This document shows, one piece after another, positions 48,787 through 57,322 of a stretch of DNA of 64,000 nucleotides; position 1 is the first letter of the stretch, and each line of letters opens with the position of its first letter. The notes under the pieces were generated by a model. It searched no databases and had not been told where the DNA came from. It saw only the letters and a list, made by a program, of their open reading frames with translations. The DNA is from an uncultured Candidatus Saccharibacteria bacterium (GTDB lineage Bacteria; Patescibacteriota; Saccharimonadia; Saccharimonadales; Saccharimonadaceae). The translations under genes and the position numbers were made by a program. The stretch lies in contig CAMVCL010000001.1 of NCBI GenBank assembly GCA_947165975.1, forward strand, positions 59,612 to 123,611, written 5' to 3'.

Positions 48787-49842
48787 TTATTGAACGCTCT
48801 CCTCTTCCTCATCTTCATCGCGTCGTTTGGCTAGGATAAAGAAGAATGTACCAGTTGCGGCAGCGGCGGCTGAGGTAGCAGCTAAGGCGCTAGCGAGAGG
48901 CGATGTACCATTATAGATATTAGAAAAAGTATTTTCAAATACACCCTGCGGTGGCGTATAGCCATCATAGGCACTGACATTGTCACCTTCACTGACTTGA
49001 GTGGTTGTAGTCTTCGTACCAGTACTGCCTGAACCACTAGAGGTTCGGTAAGTATACGTGGTGCTACCACTGGAAGTACTACCGATTGGCGAGCCGGAAT
49101 AGGTTGGTGTATTGTTGGTGTTAGATGGTTTAGCTGGATTTTCTGGAGTAATCGGATTAGTATCAGGATCTATTACACCGGTCACTACACTAATAACTAC
49201 TGTGTTGGTGTATGTACCAGAGGCCGTGGTCAAATCGGCCTTTGCGCCAAAATAAATATCTTGGGCGCCACTATCGGTACCAGTCAGAATCGCGATTGGA
49301 GAAGCACTGTTACTACTTAAAGGATGATAATAACTATTGTTGTTGCCTGCGTCGGTCTCACCGTAAGTATTGTTATTTAAACTGCTATCAATGTTGCCAG
49401 AGCCCAAGGAGTAACCCCAACGATTTGAAGGGAAAGAGCTCTTAGTGGATCTACTAGCCAATGTCGGAATAGTCTCGGTACTGATCAATTCGTTAGTGAG
49501 GTCGGTATTAGTCTGTGAATACATAGAGGCAGTAAAACCGCTGCTGGAATTCGTATTGACATTTAAGCTGACTTTGTTGCGGAGAAATTCGCCAGCATCA
49601 CCTCGAGCATGTTCTGCTGGAGTAGTGATTGACACAGCCAAGGATTCCTTGACATTAACATTGAATGTTGTTTCTGCGGTTTCTGCGTGTACAGAACCCA
49701 GATTAGAAACAATAAAAGCAGCTGGAGCAACTATGCCAGCTAACCCAAAAAGAGCTACTGCGACTTTGCGGCTTCTCCTTCCGCTTTTATTGACGCATGC
49801 AGACCCAATATACGTGTTTGTTTTAAAATTTATGTTTTTCAT
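48787..49842 (-). CDS. Secreted Ser/Thr/Asn-rich surface protein with C-terminal TM anchor
   Basis: N-terminal signal region, Thr/Ser/Gly-rich linker, C-terminal TM followed by KRRDEDEEEE tail. Confidence 0.7.
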   Translation of the reverse strand: MKNINFKTNTYIGSACVNKSGRRSRKVAVALFGLAGIVAPAAFIVSNLGSVHAETAETTFNVNVKESLAVSITTPAEHARGDAGEFLRNKVSLNVNTNSSSGFTASMYSQTNTDLTNELISTETIPTLASRSTKSSFPSNRWGYSLGSGNIDSSLNNNTYGETDAGNNNSYYHPLSSNSASPIAILTGTDSGAQDIYFGAKADLTTASGTYTNTVVISVVTGVIDPDTNPITPENPAKPSNTNNTPTYSGSPIGSTSSGSTTYTYRTSSGSGSTGTKTTTTQVSEGDNVSAYDGYTPPQGVFENTFSNIYNGTSPLASALAATSAAAAATGTFFFILAKRRDEDEEEESVQ

Positions 49843-49988
49843 TTTTAATGTATGACCTTATTTGCAATTATATTAACATAAGAAAAATGAATTGTAAATA
49901 CTTTTTTTACATTTTTTGAGTTTTTTGCAAAAAAGTGTGGAAAAAACTTACGATTTTAGTTATAATATAGGCATAAGTGGAGTAGTAA

Positions 49989-51275
49989 ATGGATAAAACA
50001 AAACATACTGAAGTGACGAGCGAAGATTTGAGGAAAGCTTTTGAGGGCGAGTCCTCAACAGAGAAAAGCGACAAAACACACGCTAAAGAAAAGCACAAGA
50101 AGAGCAAAAAGTTCTCTGAAGACAAAAAACTTTTGATATTTTTAATCATAGGTATTGTAGGGTTAATTGGGGGCGTTGCAATGATATCAATTGCACTGTT
50201 TCTCCCAAAAGACACAGTATCGTCAATAAGTTTTCCTATTATCCCATCAAAAACCGCCGAAGAAACAACTTATAGTCCACTAACTGGGATGCCATTAGAT
50301 AATGCAGATCTTGCAAAATCTCCAGTTTACTGCGTACAAACCCCAAATGGCACTGATGGAGCTAGACCACAGTCTGGCATCAATGAGGCTGGCGTAGTAT
50401 TTGAAGCGATTGCAGAAGCAGGTATTACACGTTTTGCGGCAATCTACCAAAATCCCACCACATCAGTGATTGGACCAATTCGCTCGCTAAGGATGTATTA
50501 CCTGGAATGGGACACACCATTTAATTGTACGGTGGTACATGCTGGTGGTGCCGATGACGCAATTGCTGCTTTACGTGCTGGTGGATATGGCGATCTGGAT
50601 GAAAGCTACACTTATATGTACAGAGGTACCTACGGAGCGCGTCGTTGGAATAATCTTTTTACGACTAGTAGTTTGCTTAAAAAGTACAGTGCCGACAGTG
50701 GTAAAAATAGCTCAGAGGTTAAAGGTTTTACTAGAATGACACCAGAAGAGTCGGAAAAAAGTCGTGCGCTGGCTTCAGCCGATGAAATACTAGATATCAC
50801 CACCCCTGCCAAAGGTGACACCTCCAAAACGTCTGTAAAAACTCCTTCTATTACGATGAATTTTGGTGGAGTGCCGAATTATAATCCGCACTACGAATAC
50901 GATGTCAACACTAATACCTACGTACGCAGCTATACTAGTGGTGTTTCGCACGACGTCTATCATTGCAAAGCTGAAGATTTGGGTAAAAAGAATCCTGAGG
51001 ATGTTTGTACTCTAGGTCAACTCACTCCATCTGTAGTTATCGCTATGATGGTAGCAGAGCGCAGAGCTTCTGACAACTACCACGAAAACATTGACGCGAT
51101 AGGCTCTGGAGATGCCTATATTTTCCAAAATGGTACCGCAATTAAAGGCGCCTGGAAGAAGACTTCTCGAGAAGACCAGATCAAGTTTACTGATACTGAT
51201 GGCAAAGAGATTAAATTAGCCCCAGGACAAACTTTTATCTCTGCTGTACCTAATTACGGAAGTGTTGAATATTAA
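49989..51275 (+). CDS. DUF3048-domain protein
   Basis: SPLTGMPLDNADLAKSPVYCVQTPNGTDGARPQSGINEAGVVFEAIAEAGITRFAAIYQ...IGPIRSLRMYYLEW. Confidence 0.85.
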   Translation: MDKTKHTEVTSEDLRKAFEGESSTEKSDKTHAKEKHKKSKKFSEDKKLLIFLIIGIVGLIGGVAMISIALFLPKDTVSSISFPIIPSKTAEETTYSPLTGMPLDNADLAKSPVYCVQTPNGTDGARPQSGINEAGVVFEAIAEAGITRFAAIYQNPTTSVIGPIRSLRMYYLEWDTPFNCTVVHAGGADDAIAALRAGGYGDLDESYTYMYRGTYGARRWNNLFTTSSLLKKYSADSGKNSSEVKGFTRMTPEESEKSRALASADEILDITTPAKGDTSKTSVKTPSITMNFGGVPNYNPHYEYDVNTNTYVRSYTSGVSHDVYHCKAEDLGKKNPEDVCTLGQLTPSVVIAMMVAERRASDNYHENIDAIGSGDAYIFQNGTAIKGAWKKTSREDQIKFTDTDGKEIKLAPGQTFISAVPNYGSVEY

Positions 51276-51346
51276 TAAAAGTCGTGTTATAATGATTGTG
51301 CGGACCTAACCCCCCTTGGGTCCGCACTTGGTATATAGAGATTTAT

Positions 51347-51423
51347 GGCTCCTTCGTCTAGTGGTCCAGGACGTCTGGTTCTCATCCAGAAAATCGCGGG
51401 TTCGACTCCCGCAGGAGTCACCA
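51347..51423 (+). tRNA. tRNA-Glu (anticodon CTC)
   Basis: GGCTCCTTCGTCTAGTGGTCCAGGACGTCTGGTTCTCATCCAGAAAATCGCGGGTTCGACTCCCGCAGGAGTCACCA; cloverleaf pairs; loop TTCTCAT gives CTC; CCA encoded. Confidence 0.95.
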
Positions 51424-51486
51424 AAATAAAAAGAAGGGTCCCGAAGGGATTCTTATTTTTATTTTTAGACGACGTTCGGGAGAATT

Positions 51487-51506
51487 ACTCCCGCAGGAGT
51501 CACCAA
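51487..51506 (+). repeat. tRNA-Glu 3'-end duplicate, copy 2
   Basis: ACTCCCGCAGGAGTCACCAA identical to 51405-51424; degenerate T-arm upstream; terminator-like hairpin follows. Confidence 0.85.
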
Positions 51507-51616
51507 TATGAAAAGTAAGTCCTTTGGGACTTAGTTTTTATATTGAGTGGTTCTACAGGAACCGAACTTGCGAAGCGGGTTCGCACCGAAGCGAGCATAG
51601 CGAGCGGAGGTTCTTT

Positions 51617-51635
51617 CTCCCGCAGGAGTCACCAA
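51617..51635 (+). repeat. tRNA-Glu 3'-end duplicate, copy 3
   Basis: CTCCCGCAGGAGTCACCAA; preceded by GGTTCTTT (T-arm-like remnant), followed by AAATAAGAAGCC-TTCT-GGGCTTTATTTTT hairpin. Confidence 0.85.
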
Positions 51636-51689
51636 AATAAGAAGCCTTCTGGGCTTTATTTTTATAATATTTATGTTATAATATATATT

Positions 51690-53105
51690 ATGAGAAAATT
51701 GCCAATCGTAGCTTTAATCGGTCAAACGAATGCTGGGAAATCTAGTATTTTAAATCGGATGGCGCGTAAAAATATTGCGATCGTAGCACGCGAAGAGGGA
51801 ACTACGCGTGATAATGTCGTGGCTACAATTGATGATTCTTTTATTATGATTGACACTGCTGGTTTAAAAGACCCCTCGGACGATTTTGAAGCCTCGATCC
51901 AAGACCAGATCAATGATGCGATTGATGCAGCAGACGTAATCCTTGTAACGCTTGATTCCTCTAAATATTTTGACCATCGTGATGCAAGAATCGCTAAAGA
52001 TGCTTTACGCTCTAAAAAACCAGTTTTATTAGTACTAAATAAATGCGATCTAGGCGAATCGTTACCGATAGAAGAATTCCGGGCTCTAGGAATTGCACCA
52101 GAGAATATTCACTACACTTCGGCGACTACTGGGCAAGGAATAATGGCACTTAAGAAGGCCCTGAACTCTATTCTGTTGGGGCGCTCTGGAAGTTACGACC
52201 GAGGTAGCGAGGAGTGCGAGCCCCGTAACGACGGGCGCGAGCGACTCCGTCCCCAGGAGAATAAAATTCAGAATCATATTAAAATTGCTTTAATTGGTCG
52301 TCCAAACGTTGGGAAGTCATCGTTATTTAATTCACTGGCAAAAAAACAACAGGCAATCGTGTCTAGCCGACAGGGGACTACGCGTGACATTAATCGTGTG
52401 ATAGTGAAATATAAAGGACGTGAGCTAGAGATACTAGATACGGCAGGCCTAAGAAAACCTGGTAAACGTGAGGTGGGGATTGAGAAGTTTTCGGCTATTC
52501 GTACGCTTGCGGCGATTGAAGAAGCTGATATCTGCGCTTTATTAGTCGATTCTACTGAACCTCATAGTAAATTGGATCAGTCTTTGGCCGGACAAATCGT
52601 TGAGGCAGGTAAGGGAATAATCATGGTAGTGACCAAGGCTGATTTACTAGACAATGCTGAGCCAACCAACTTCTTTGGCGAAGAGAATGTGGGCAATCGA
52701 ACTGCGGCAGATTTTCTCTTGGATGCTTTGGAAAAAGATTATAACTTTTTGCCTTATGCGCCAGTGTTATTGACTAGTGCAGAGACTGGACATAATGTTA
52801 CGCAGTTATTTGAATTAGCTCTGGAGATTGATGAGAACCGTCACCTCGAGGTTAAGACTTCAGAATTAAATAAAATCTTAAATGACGCGATTATTAGCCA
52901 CACTCCGGCAGGACTCAAAAACACTAGGCCAAAGCCTAAATATATCGTGCAAACTGATACTTGCCCGCCCTGGTTTGTAGTACATGGGCATGATCTTGGG
53001 TTGCTCCATTGGTCATGGAAACGTTTTTTGGAACGTAAAATCCGCGAAAAATATCCTTTTGTGGGTACGCCAATCATGTTCTCATTTAGGAACGACAAAG
53101 ACTAG
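51690..53105 (+). CDS. der: GTPase Der (double Era-like)
   Basis: Two G domains: ALIGQTNAGKSSILNRM and ALIGRPNVGKSSLFNSLAKK; C-terminal KH-like domain; ATG 51690 preferred over upstream ORF start inside the tRNA repeats. Confidence 0.93.
   Translation: MRKLPIVALIGQTNAGKSSILNRMARKNIAIVAREEGTTRDNVVATIDDSFIMIDTAGLKDPSDDFEASIQDQINDAIDAADVILVTLDSSKYFDHRDARIAKDALRSKKPVLLVLNKCDLGESLPIEEFRALGIAPENIHYTSATTGQGIMALKKALNSILLGRSGSYDRGSEECEPRNDGRERLRPQENKIQNHIKIALIGRPNVGKSSLFNSLAKKQQAIVSSRQGTTRDINRVIVKYKGRELEILDTAGLRKPGKREVGIEKFSAIRTLAAIEEADICALLVDSTEPHSKLDQSLAGQIVEAGKGIIMVVTKADLLDNAEPTNFFGEENVGNRTAADFLLDALEKDYNFLPYAPVLLTSAETGHNVTQLFELALEIDENRHLEVKTSELNKILNDAIISHTPAGLKNTRPKPKYIVQTDTCPPWFVVHGHDLGLLHWSWKRFLERKIREKYPFVGTPIMFSFRNDKD
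52192..52256. repeat. GC-rich dispersed repeat, copy 2 (in der inter-domain linker)
   Basis: GAGGTAGCGAGGAGTGCGAGCCCCGTAACGACGGGCGCGAGCGACTCCGTCCCC encoding RGSEECEPRNDGRERLRPQ. Confidence 0.6.
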
Positions 53106-53186
53106 TTTTTATGATAAACTATATATAAGGTGGGAGTACAAAGTACTCTTTTTTTAGAGTATGCACTTTAAAAAGGAGGGGATAAC

Positions 53187-54854
53187 ATGTCAAATGATCG
53201 ACCTATTTTCGTACTTGATACAAATGTTATCATAGATTATGTCGATGTAATTCCGGGCGAAGACGGTAAACCGCCAGTTGAACCAACTATAGATCTTTCA
53301 GATGCGCACATCGTGATTCCGTCAGTGGTCATCAGGGAACTCTCAAATTTCAAGAACGAGAAGACCGACCGTGGCAAGGCGGCACGCACGGCATTAAGAC
53401 GCCTGAGAAAACTAGCTGAGCATAATTTCTGCACCATTGGTGAGTCGTACTCACTGGATGCGGAGATTGAACCAATTAGCTGTTTCCAGGAATGTTGTAG
53501 TGTGAGTTTAGAAAAGCTCAAAGAGCTGTTTGATTCGGAACAGTTGATTTCAATTCTACCTGTACACAAAAACTTCCGCAAGGCTTTGCCGTTTCATCCG
53601 TCAGATGCTGATATGGATGGCCAGATTATTCTGACTGCACTAACTGTTGGAATGATTCAACATGGTCTGCCGATCGATGGTACCGCTAGTTTAAGTGACG
53701 TAAACGACACTTATTTTAATGACGTGATACTAGTGACTAACGATAATGGTTTAGCAATTCGTGCAAGAGAGAGGGGAATTAGAACCGTACGTTATGGCTA
53801 TAAATACCCGAAGCCTTACACAGGGCGTCGTGACGTGATTGTACCAAAAGAAGTATTTGACGAATTCTATAATTCACAAATAATTTCTTTGGAGTACTGG
53901 ACCGAACATATGCCTAATGAACCAAGTCTAGTGGCAAATGAGTTTATTGTGATGCATCTTGAAAACGAGACAGATTATCCGTGCGATTTCGACCCGACTT
54001 ACGATCCATATTTTTGCAATATTGGACGTTATGAGGTGCGCGAAGAAGCTATTGTAAGATTGAAATATATCAGGGAATTTCCTGTGGGGCTAAAAAATGC
54101 CGGCCAAGCTATTTATGCTGAGGCTTTGATGGACCCGAATATTTCGGCAGTGATTTGCGCAGGGCCAGCAGGTTCTGGTAAAACTTACATGGCAACTGTT
54201 TATGGTTATCAAGCTTGTAAAAATGGTGAGTTTATTGGCGTTACTGTAGTGCCTTGTGATTCGCGTAGCAAATTGGGGGCTTTACCTGGTGATCTTGATG
54301 AAAAGATGGACCCAGATGTTCAACCACTCAAGAATGCTTTAAGAAATTATCTTCTGAATGAGGATACCAAGCTAAAAAGGGAGCTTTCAAACTTGAAAAA
54401 GTTCGGCACGGGGGCAGAAGCGAAGAAGAAAGCGAAAGCACAGGGTAATGACGAAGAAACACCGGAAAAACGTTCGATTAAGGCTAAGTTAGCTGATCGC
54501 GTAGATTTGATTTGGGATAATTGGTTCTCCAATATACCGATCGAACATGCTCGTGGACGTGACTTTAGCTTTGAATTGGCTATCTATGATGAATTTCAAG
54601 ACCAAAACATCTCTCAGGCAGATACCTTAATCAAGCGCCTGGGAACGGATGGCAAGATTATTATCACAGGTGACATTGAGCAAATCCATGCTCCGTATAT
54701 TGATCCAACTAGCAGTGGACTGGTCTATGCATCAAGGATGCTGATTGGTAGCCCACTGGTCGCACAGGTCTGTTTCACCGAAGACGAGGTAATCCGTCAT
54801 CCTTTGGTCAAAATGGTCGCAACTAGACAAAAAAATAATGAGTTAAATCTGTAA
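53187..54854 (+). CDS. PIN-PhoH fusion ATPase (YlaK/PhoH2-like)
   Basis: PIN: IFVLDTNVIIDYVD, VIPSVVIRELSNFK, ILVTNDNGLAIRA; PhoH: VICAGPAGSGKTYMATVYGYQA, IYDEFQDQNISQADTLIKRLGTDGKIIITGDIEQIHAPY. Confidence 0.92.
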   Translation: MSNDRPIFVLDTNVIIDYVDVIPGEDGKPPVEPTIDLSDAHIVIPSVVIRELSNFKNEKTDRGKAARTALRRLRKLAEHNFCTIGESYSLDAEIEPISCFQECCSVSLEKLKELFDSEQLISILPVHKNFRKALPFHPSDADMDGQIILTALTVGMIQHGLPIDGTASLSDVNDTYFNDVILVTNDNGLAIRARERGIRTVRYGYKYPKPYTGRRDVIVPKEVFDEFYNSQIISLEYWTEHMPNEPSLVANEFIVMHLENETDYPCDFDPTYDPYFCNIGRYEVREEAIVRLKYIREFPVGLKNAGQAIYAEALMDPNISAVICAGPAGSGKTYMATVYGYQACKNGEFIGVTVVPCDSRSKLGALPGDLDEKMDPDVQPLKNALRNYLLNEDTKLKRELSNLKKFGTGAEAKKKAKAQGNDEETPEKRSIKAKLADRVDLIWDNWFSNIPIEHARGRDFSFELAIYDEFQDQNISQADTLIKRLGTDGKIIITGDIEQIHAPYIDPTSSGLVYASRMLIGSPLVAQVCFTEDEVIRHPLVKMVATRQKNNELNL

Positions 54855-54908
54855 AACCATTCCAGTCTTAGACTGATTGAATGAACGATGACATTACTCC
54901 CACCTTTA

Positions 54909-54930
54909 ACCCCGCCGCTTGGCGGGGTAT
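54909..54930 (+). terminator. Terminator-like hairpin between PhoH gene and pth
   Basis: ACCCCGCCGCTTGGCGGGGT. Confidence 0.5.
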
Positions 54931-54949
54931 TCTATGTTATAATGTTTTT

Positions 54950-55462
54950 ATGAAATTAATCGTTGGGCTAGGGAATCCAGAAAACAAATATAATTTTACG
55001 CGTCATAATACTGGTTTTTTGGTGTTAGACTATTATTTTAAAGTGAAGGGGTTGTCTTGGAGCGAAAAGCCTCGCTTAGGAGCGCTATGGGGACGCGAAG
55101 ATGATACGATTTTTATTAAGCCACAGGAATACTATAATGAATCTGGACGTGCAGTAGCGGCATATATGCATTATTATAAAATTTCAGCTTCTGATATTTT
55201 GGTGATCTGTGATGATTTTAATTTAGAATTCGGTAAAATTAGATACCGCGCTAGTGGTTCTGCGGGAGGGAATAATGGGCTAAAATCCATTATTACATCT
55301 ATCGGTACGGAAGACTTCCCACGTATACGAGTGGGGACGGCAAACGACGAGTTGCGCGCTAGGACAGGGGACGTGGATTTTGTCTTGTCAAAATTTACAG
55401 CGGCAGAAAAAGAAGCGCTTGGCGAAGTGCTCGATGAAGCCATTAGTAGAATAAGCCTCTAA
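54950..55462 (+). CDS. pth: Peptidyl-tRNA hydrolase
   Basis: MKLIVGLGNPENKYNFTRHNTGFLVLD, SGSAGGNNGLKSIITSIGTEDFPRIRVG; ATG 54950 preferred. Confidence 0.95.
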   Translation: MKLIVGLGNPENKYNFTRHNTGFLVLDYYFKVKGLSWSEKPRLGALWGREDDTIFIKPQEYYNESGRAVAAYMHYYKISASDILVICDDFNLEFGKIRYRASGSAGGNNGLKSIITSIGTEDFPRIRVGTANDELRARTGDVDFVLSKFTAAEKEALGEVLDEAISRISL

Positions 55463-55496
55463 TATAAAACTGATATTTAAACTAGCGACATTACAT

Positions 55497-57254
55497 CTAT
55501 TTAGATGGCTGTTTGATGCAACGCACCATCCTCCCGCTGAACCTGCCGACGTTACTACTCTTGCTTGGGTTGACTTCAAAATCAGATAAGTACAAGGTAT
55601 CAACACCATTGCCAGCGTATCCAGACACAGAATAATAATACCCGTAGGTATTACGATCATAGACCGACGAGCCATTCACATACCCGGAAAAAACAAAGTT
55701 GTTGGGATAGGAACGATAAACAGAAGACATAGTAGTACCTTTAGGAGTAGTACTAGAGTTTGATAATGATCCTGTACCACCCAAGGCAATATCTAGAACT
55801 CTAAAATCATCAACAACGGATCTTCCTGTTGGCAAATGCCATCCATCTGGGCATATATCACCTGGAGCAGTATAGTTAGAGCCATAGTCAAAACCATATT
55901 TGCCATGACCCGCTGTAGCTGAATACCAGTTGTAATAGTTGCCGTAGCTGTAGATGTTGCTAGATTGCGTGCTTGAGGTATTGTTGGCGAAGAGGGTAAT
56001 GTTGTTAGTGGCTAGCATAGACTGGTCGTCACATTCTGATGAGCTTGTTTGGCACCAGGCAGTAGTCATTGGGTCTATTGGGGTTGAGAGATGATTAGAA
56101 ATAGTTGGATTAGTTGCGTCATAGACATTTGTGAGTGGCAGAGATGGATTATTAGTATTAGAACCAGATAACTCAGGGGTATTATCCAATCTTAGGTTTT
56201 CAATCATCCAACACTTATTATCAGCCAGTTTAGCTACAGCATAGACATTGTTGTCGCGACTGTCTTTTAAGGCGGTTACTTCGCCCTTAGACATATAGTC
56301 ACAACCTCCCCAGTTTTGCATATCACCAGCAGATTTGACCCAGATTGCATAAAGAGACAGGCCATTAGTACTTATATCACTAGGTGCAGTGATAGTCTGG
56401 TTAGGACCATAGTTAGTACCAGAGTAGTCATAGGCTGTGTTCCAACCAGCAAAACCATAGCCATCTTTCTTGAAATTAGAGGCCCAGAGTCTGATGCCAT
56501 TAGTTAATTGTGAGCTTGTAGGGGTTTGTTGCCCCATCTCGCCTTGGACTGTGGTTAAGGAGTTATTGTTATAGCAGATCTTACCAGCAGGACAAGCTAC
56601 TGGACCTAGTTCTGGGTCTGGATTAGCTACAGCATAGAAGTTTACTGTGTTAGTGTAAGTACCTGATGCTTGTTCGGTACTAGCTTTAGCACCTATTTTG
56701 AACTTAATGGTTCTATTGTCTGCTGGGTTAGTGGTACTAATTAGAGCTATACCACCATTACCACGTTCTTCTGCGTTATCATTATTGTCTAATGGTAATC
56801 CTGCATAGCCTGATGCAGTAGAACCAGTACTACCGGATATCCAGTTAGTACCATTATCTACTGAATAGGAGTATCCCCATGTATCATCAGTGAAGTTAGC
56901 TAGTGAGCTTACTGTACCTGGAGTAGTAGATAGGTTAGTGAAGGTATAGCTATTATTGCTTGAATTAACTAGTGAAGATGTACCACCTTTTACTCCTACT
57001 GTGGTTAGTAGGTTATAGCCTTGTGAGGCATTAGTAGCTACAGTTACGTCTATGATATTACTATCACTAGCTGTACCAGGAGTTAAGTTATTGATGATAA
57101 GATCACCTGAGAGATTAAGTGAGATAGTAGGGTTGAAGGTGAAGCCGACGTCTACATTAGACTGATAAGACAGAGCTGATGCAGAATGATCGCAAACAAA
57201 AAGGCCAAGTATGGCCATGACAGTAAGCAATGTTGTTGAAGTTTTTGTTCTCAT
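55497..57254 (-). CDS. FISUMP-type surface protein with InlB/Flg_new-like repeat (copy A)
   Basis: Signal peptide MRTKTSTTLLTVMAILGLFVCDHSASA; GYGFAGWNTAYDYSGTNY...LYAIW (Flg_new-like); CPDGWHLPTGR and GNYYNWYSATAG (FISUMP-like). Confidence 0.82.
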   Translation of the reverse strand: MRTKTSTTLLTVMAILGLFVCDHSASALSYQSNVDVGFTFNPTISLNLSGDLIINNLTPGTASDSNIIDVTVATNASQGYNLLTTVGVKGGTSSLVNSSNNSYTFTNLSTTPGTVSSLANFTDDTWGYSYSVDNGTNWISGSTGSTASGYAGLPLDNNDNAEERGNGGIALISTTNPADNRTIKFKIGAKASTEQASGTYTNTVNFYAVANPDPELGPVACPAGKICYNNNSLTTVQGEMGQQTPTSSQLTNGIRLWASNFKKDGYGFAGWNTAYDYSGTNYGPNQTITAPSDISTNGLSLYAIWVKSAGDMQNWGGCDYMSKGEVTALKDSRDNNVYAVAKLADNKCWMIENLRLDNTPELSGSNTNNPSLPLTNVYDATNPTISNHLSTPIDPMTTAWCQTSSSECDDQSMLATNNITLFANNTSSTQSSNIYSYGNYYNWYSATAGHGKYGFDYGSNYTAPGDICPDGWHLPTGRSVVDDFRVLDIALGGTGSLSNSSTTPKGTTMSSVYRSYPNNFVFSGYVNGSSVYDRNTYGYYYSVSGYAGNGVDTLYLSDFEVNPSKSSNVGRFSGRMVRCIKQPSK

Positions 57255-57322
57255 TACATATGTCCGTGTATTAACTATTAATGTTTTAATATTAGCATAA
57301 TTACTTTGCGACCGCAAGCATA

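Noticed and set aside
51543-51689. N-terminal extension of the der ORF
   Set aside because: It reads through tRNA 3'-end repeats and a terminator-like hairpin; a strong promoter and conserved MRKLPIVALIGQTNAGKSS start lie at 51690.
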